From the NCBI GenBank assembly GCA_020632995.1, contig JACKEN010000002.1, positions 310,001 through 374,000 on the forward strand: a stretch of DNA of 64,000 nucleotides. Direction: 5' to 3'. Origin of the DNA: Deltaproteobacteria bacterium. GTDB taxonomy: Bacteria; Myxococcota; Kuafuiibacteriia; Kuafuiibacteriales; Kuafuiibacteriaceae. A program made the translations under genes and the position numbers. Position 1 is the first letter of the stretch. The number at the start of each line of letters is the position of its first letter. The notes below the pieces were generated by a model, which made no database searches, had not been told where the DNA came from, and saw only the letters and a program-made list of their open reading frames with translations. This document shows positions 59,958 to 64,000 of the stretch, piece by piece.

Positions 59958-60017
59958 GAGAGCCTGAACCCTGTCTCTGAGCCCTGAAACCTGAGCCCTG
60001 ATACCTGAACCCTGCCG

Positions 60018-60095
60018 CCTGCACCCTGTCTCTGAGGCCGGAAGCCGACGCCGCCGCGAGCGTCGGGGCGTCAGGGTTCAGAGACAGGGTGCAGG
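60018..60095. repeat. Nested inverted repeats (18-bp and 7-bp arms)
   Basis: CCTGCACCCTGTCTCTGA (60018-60035) is perfectly complementary to 60078-60095. Inside lies a second hairpin with arms CCGACGC (60045-60051) and GCGTCGG (60060-60066). The pair could form a long two-part stem, or a bidirectional terminator for the two genes converging here. Confidence 0.75.
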
Positions 60096-60162
60096 CCTCA
60101 GGGTTCAGGGTTCTGCAGCCGACGGTGCAGCGAGCGACGGGGCGTCAGGGTTCAGAGACAGG
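60043..60162. repeat. 46-bp direct repeat (two copies, 42 of 46 identical)
   Basis: Copy 1 (60043-60088) and copy 2 (60117-60162) share CGGGGCGTCAGGGTTCAGAG and more, with four mismatches, and are offset by 74 bp. The second copy lacks the perfect inner stem of the first, so the duplication is older than some changes. Confidence 0.8.
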
Positions 60163-60287
60163 CCTCAGGTCCCAGGCAGCAGGCAGGCTTCAGGGGACCA
60201 GGGTAGAAGGGACGAGGGCGCAAGGGACCAGAGGCTTCAGGCCGCAGGTGACAGGCTTCGGGAGCCGAACGCGTCGGGACGCGGACT

Positions 60288-62888
<2,601 letters not shown>

Positions 62889-62932
62889 GGGGCGGGCTTA
62901 GGACGGCAGGCCCCCAAAGTCGAGCAAAGCCG

Positions 62933-64000
62933 TCAGGACATGGCCCGGAGCGCGGCCTTGGCCTCGTCCACCCGCTCCGGGTCGACGTACACCCGGGCCA
63001 GCTCCACCGACCCCGCGTAGCGCCGATACAAGGGCACGTACTCTTCCACCGGGAAGCTCTGGCCCGCCTCCACTACGTACAGGTCGGGGGCCCCCGCCGC
63101 GGCGGGGGGCTGGCTCCCGCCCGGGTTGAAGTACTTCGAGACGCTCCCCTTCACGGTGTAGACGAGGGCCGGGATGCCCTGCGCCTGCAAGCTGTCCTTC
63201 ACCTCCTCGGGGTCGGGGGTGCCCCGGCCCGGGAGGTCCACCGAGGCGGAGATCCCGGTGCCTCCGGTGGGGTCCTGGCGGACCTCCAGCACCATCTTGT
63301 AGGCGCGGCGCTGGGCCATGCGCTGGGCCCAGGGGCTCCTGGAGGTCCGTAGCCGGTGCAGGAGGAACACGTCGTCGCAGGACAGGTAGGCGTCGACGTC
63401 GGCGGGGAGCTCCAGCTCCTCTGGCGCGTCGAGGTGGTAGCGCGCGAGCATCGCCTCGTAGGCGATGGGGATGTGGTTCAGGTACACCGCCAGGAACATG
63501 TGGTGGCGGGACAAGAGGTAGTCCTCGAACCCGAACCCGGCCCGGGCGTCCAGCCCGAGGAAGATGTGGCCGCCCTCCTCGACCGGGAGCAGGTTGTCGA
63601 GCAGCCACTCGTGGTCGTAGCGGCCGTACGGGACCCCCGCGTAGTAGGAGTCGCGGAGCAGGTAGTCCATCCGGTCCGCGTCGAGCTCCGAGCTCACGCA
63701 TTGCACGAGCAGGGGGAGCCAGTCGCGGCCCTGGATGACGAAGCGCGCCCCGTCGCCCACCGCGTGGCCGGCGATGATCGCCGCGACGTCCTCGGGGGTG
63801 ACGCCGTCGGCCTCGAAGCGCGCGCGGATCACGTCGGCGAGGCTGGAGCGCGCCACGATGGCGAGGGTGTAGTCCTCGTGGGTGGCGCGTCGGACCTCGG
63901 TCGGAGCGAAGGGCCCGAGGTCCAGCTCGGACACCATCGGCATGAAGCGCTCGGTGGTGTGCGACAGCGGCGCGTGGCCGAGGTCGTGGAAGAGGGCGGC
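62933..64000 (-). CDS. HD-domain phosphohydrolase, N-terminus cut off by window edge
   Basis: The last 355 codons of a gene that continues beyond 64000; the frame is exactly in phase at the edge. The first visible residues hold the HD motif in LFHDLGHAPLSH. The later Asp region is SSELDADRMDYLLRDSYYAG, followed by GVPYGRYD, which is typical of the dGTPase-like/YwfO branch. Such enzymes hydrolyse nucleotide phosphates using two metal ions bound by H, HD and D. The C-terminal half (about 230-355) contains PLYRRYAGSVELARVYV. The 44-bp gap to the SEC-C gene carries nothing recognisable. Confidence 0.88.
   Translation of the reverse strand, partial: AALFHDLGHAPLSHTTERFMPMVSELDLGPFAPTEVRRATHEDYTLAIVARSSLADVIRARFEADGVTPEDVAAIIAGHAVGDGARFVIQGRDWLPLLVQCVSSELDADRMDYLLRDSYYAGVPYGRYDHEWLLDNLLPVEEGGHIFLGLDARAGFGFEDYLLSRHHMFLAVYLNHIPIAYEAMLARYHLDAPEELELPADVDAYLSCDDVFLLHRLRTSRSPWAQRMAQRRAYKMVLEVRQDPTGGTGISASVDLPGRGTPDPEEVKDSLQAQGIPALVYTVKGSVSKYFNPGGSQPPAAAGAPDLYVVEAGQSFPVEEYVPLYRRYAGSVELARVYVDPERVDEAKAALRAMS

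Larger units (their letters stand above)
59958..60287. repeat. Non-coding gap filled by CCTGAACCCTG-type repeats
   Basis: 330 bp with no supported gene. The left half carries CCTGA(A/G)CCCTG-like units (about every 12-20 bp) and the right half the complementary orientation CAGGGTTCAG. The region includes an 18-bp perfect inverted repeat and a 46-bp direct repeat, listed separately. The right end (60180-60250) has CAGGC/CAGGG-rich sequence that decays. It may be a mobile non-autonomous element, a folded RNA or a replication slippage product. Confidence 0.75.

Noticed and set aside
59958..60287. CRISPR array
   Set aside because: The repeats are short, of unequal spacing and in both orientations, with no spacers of constant length and no cas genes.

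Overview
The window is very GC-rich and almost fully coding. It reads as a chromosomal segment of a myxobacterium or close relative (Myxococcota, formerly Deltaproteobacteria). The evidence is a lipoprotein built of cysteine-rich repeats of the myxobacterial type (9972-11729), a surface protein with a MYXO-CTERM-like tail (19742-21154), an anchor-type (ASH) repeat lipoprotein, a VIT/vWA lipoprotein, a Hanks-type kinase-like protein, several sigma-54 promoters, and enzymes that look more animal-like than bacterial (a MAO-like amine oxidase, a FAAH2-like amidase and a steroid 5-alpha-reductase homologue). No rRNA, tRNA, insertion sequence, prophage or CRISPR array was seen.

Layout. 1-4.8 kb: two divergent universal stress proteins with sigma-54-type promoters, a TPR protein, an unknown protein, a B3/4-domain protein and a DnaJ-type co-chaperone. 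4.9-9.8 kb: a kinase-like protein whose catalytic HRD motif is HVG, a proline-rich protein with a FliK/HpaP-like tail coupled to a CPBP membrane protease, and an M32 carboxypeptidase. 10-21 kb: Cys-rich lipoprotein, hemL, the VIT/vWA lipoprotein with a small partner, a phosphohexomutase, small proteins including SlyX, and the sortable surface protein. 21-26 kb: a regulatory block (sigma factor, ATPase-LuxR regulator, Crp/Fnr regulator, membrane protein). 26-33 kb: anchor-repeat lipoprotein, coupled amidase and amine oxidase, and a calcium-binding-repeat protein. 33-40 kb: hybrid histidine kinase, ABC exporter of the FtsX/MacB/LolCDE type, and the nitrogen pair PII and glutamine synthetase. 40-46 kb: two coupled unknown genes, then an HSP90-like ATPase coupled to a TPR protein. 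46-57 kb: a complete heavy-metal efflux locus. 57-64 kb: small envelope proteins, unknown genes, a 330-bp repeat-rich gap, a HEAT/zinc/TPR/SEC-C protein and a truncated HD phosphohydrolase.

The best-resolved functional unit is the metal efflux locus. A histidine kinase and an NtrC-type regulator lie upstream of cupredoxin, TolC-type, CusB-type and CusA-type genes on the same strand. A near-consensus sigma-54 promoter (53403-53418) sits immediately before the cupredoxin gene. A 17-bp palindrome about 100 bp upstream of that promoter recurs in front of the kinase gene, which makes a short testable circuit.

The least expected signal is not a gene. A 14-bp gapped palindrome, GCARG-N4-CYTGC, occurs about 32 times by eye, always inside genes and in different reading frames, where base composition predicts about one. 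Other points worth attention are the HSP90/TPR pair, the probable pseudokinase, the MAO/FAAH-like pair and the composite repeat at 59958-60287.
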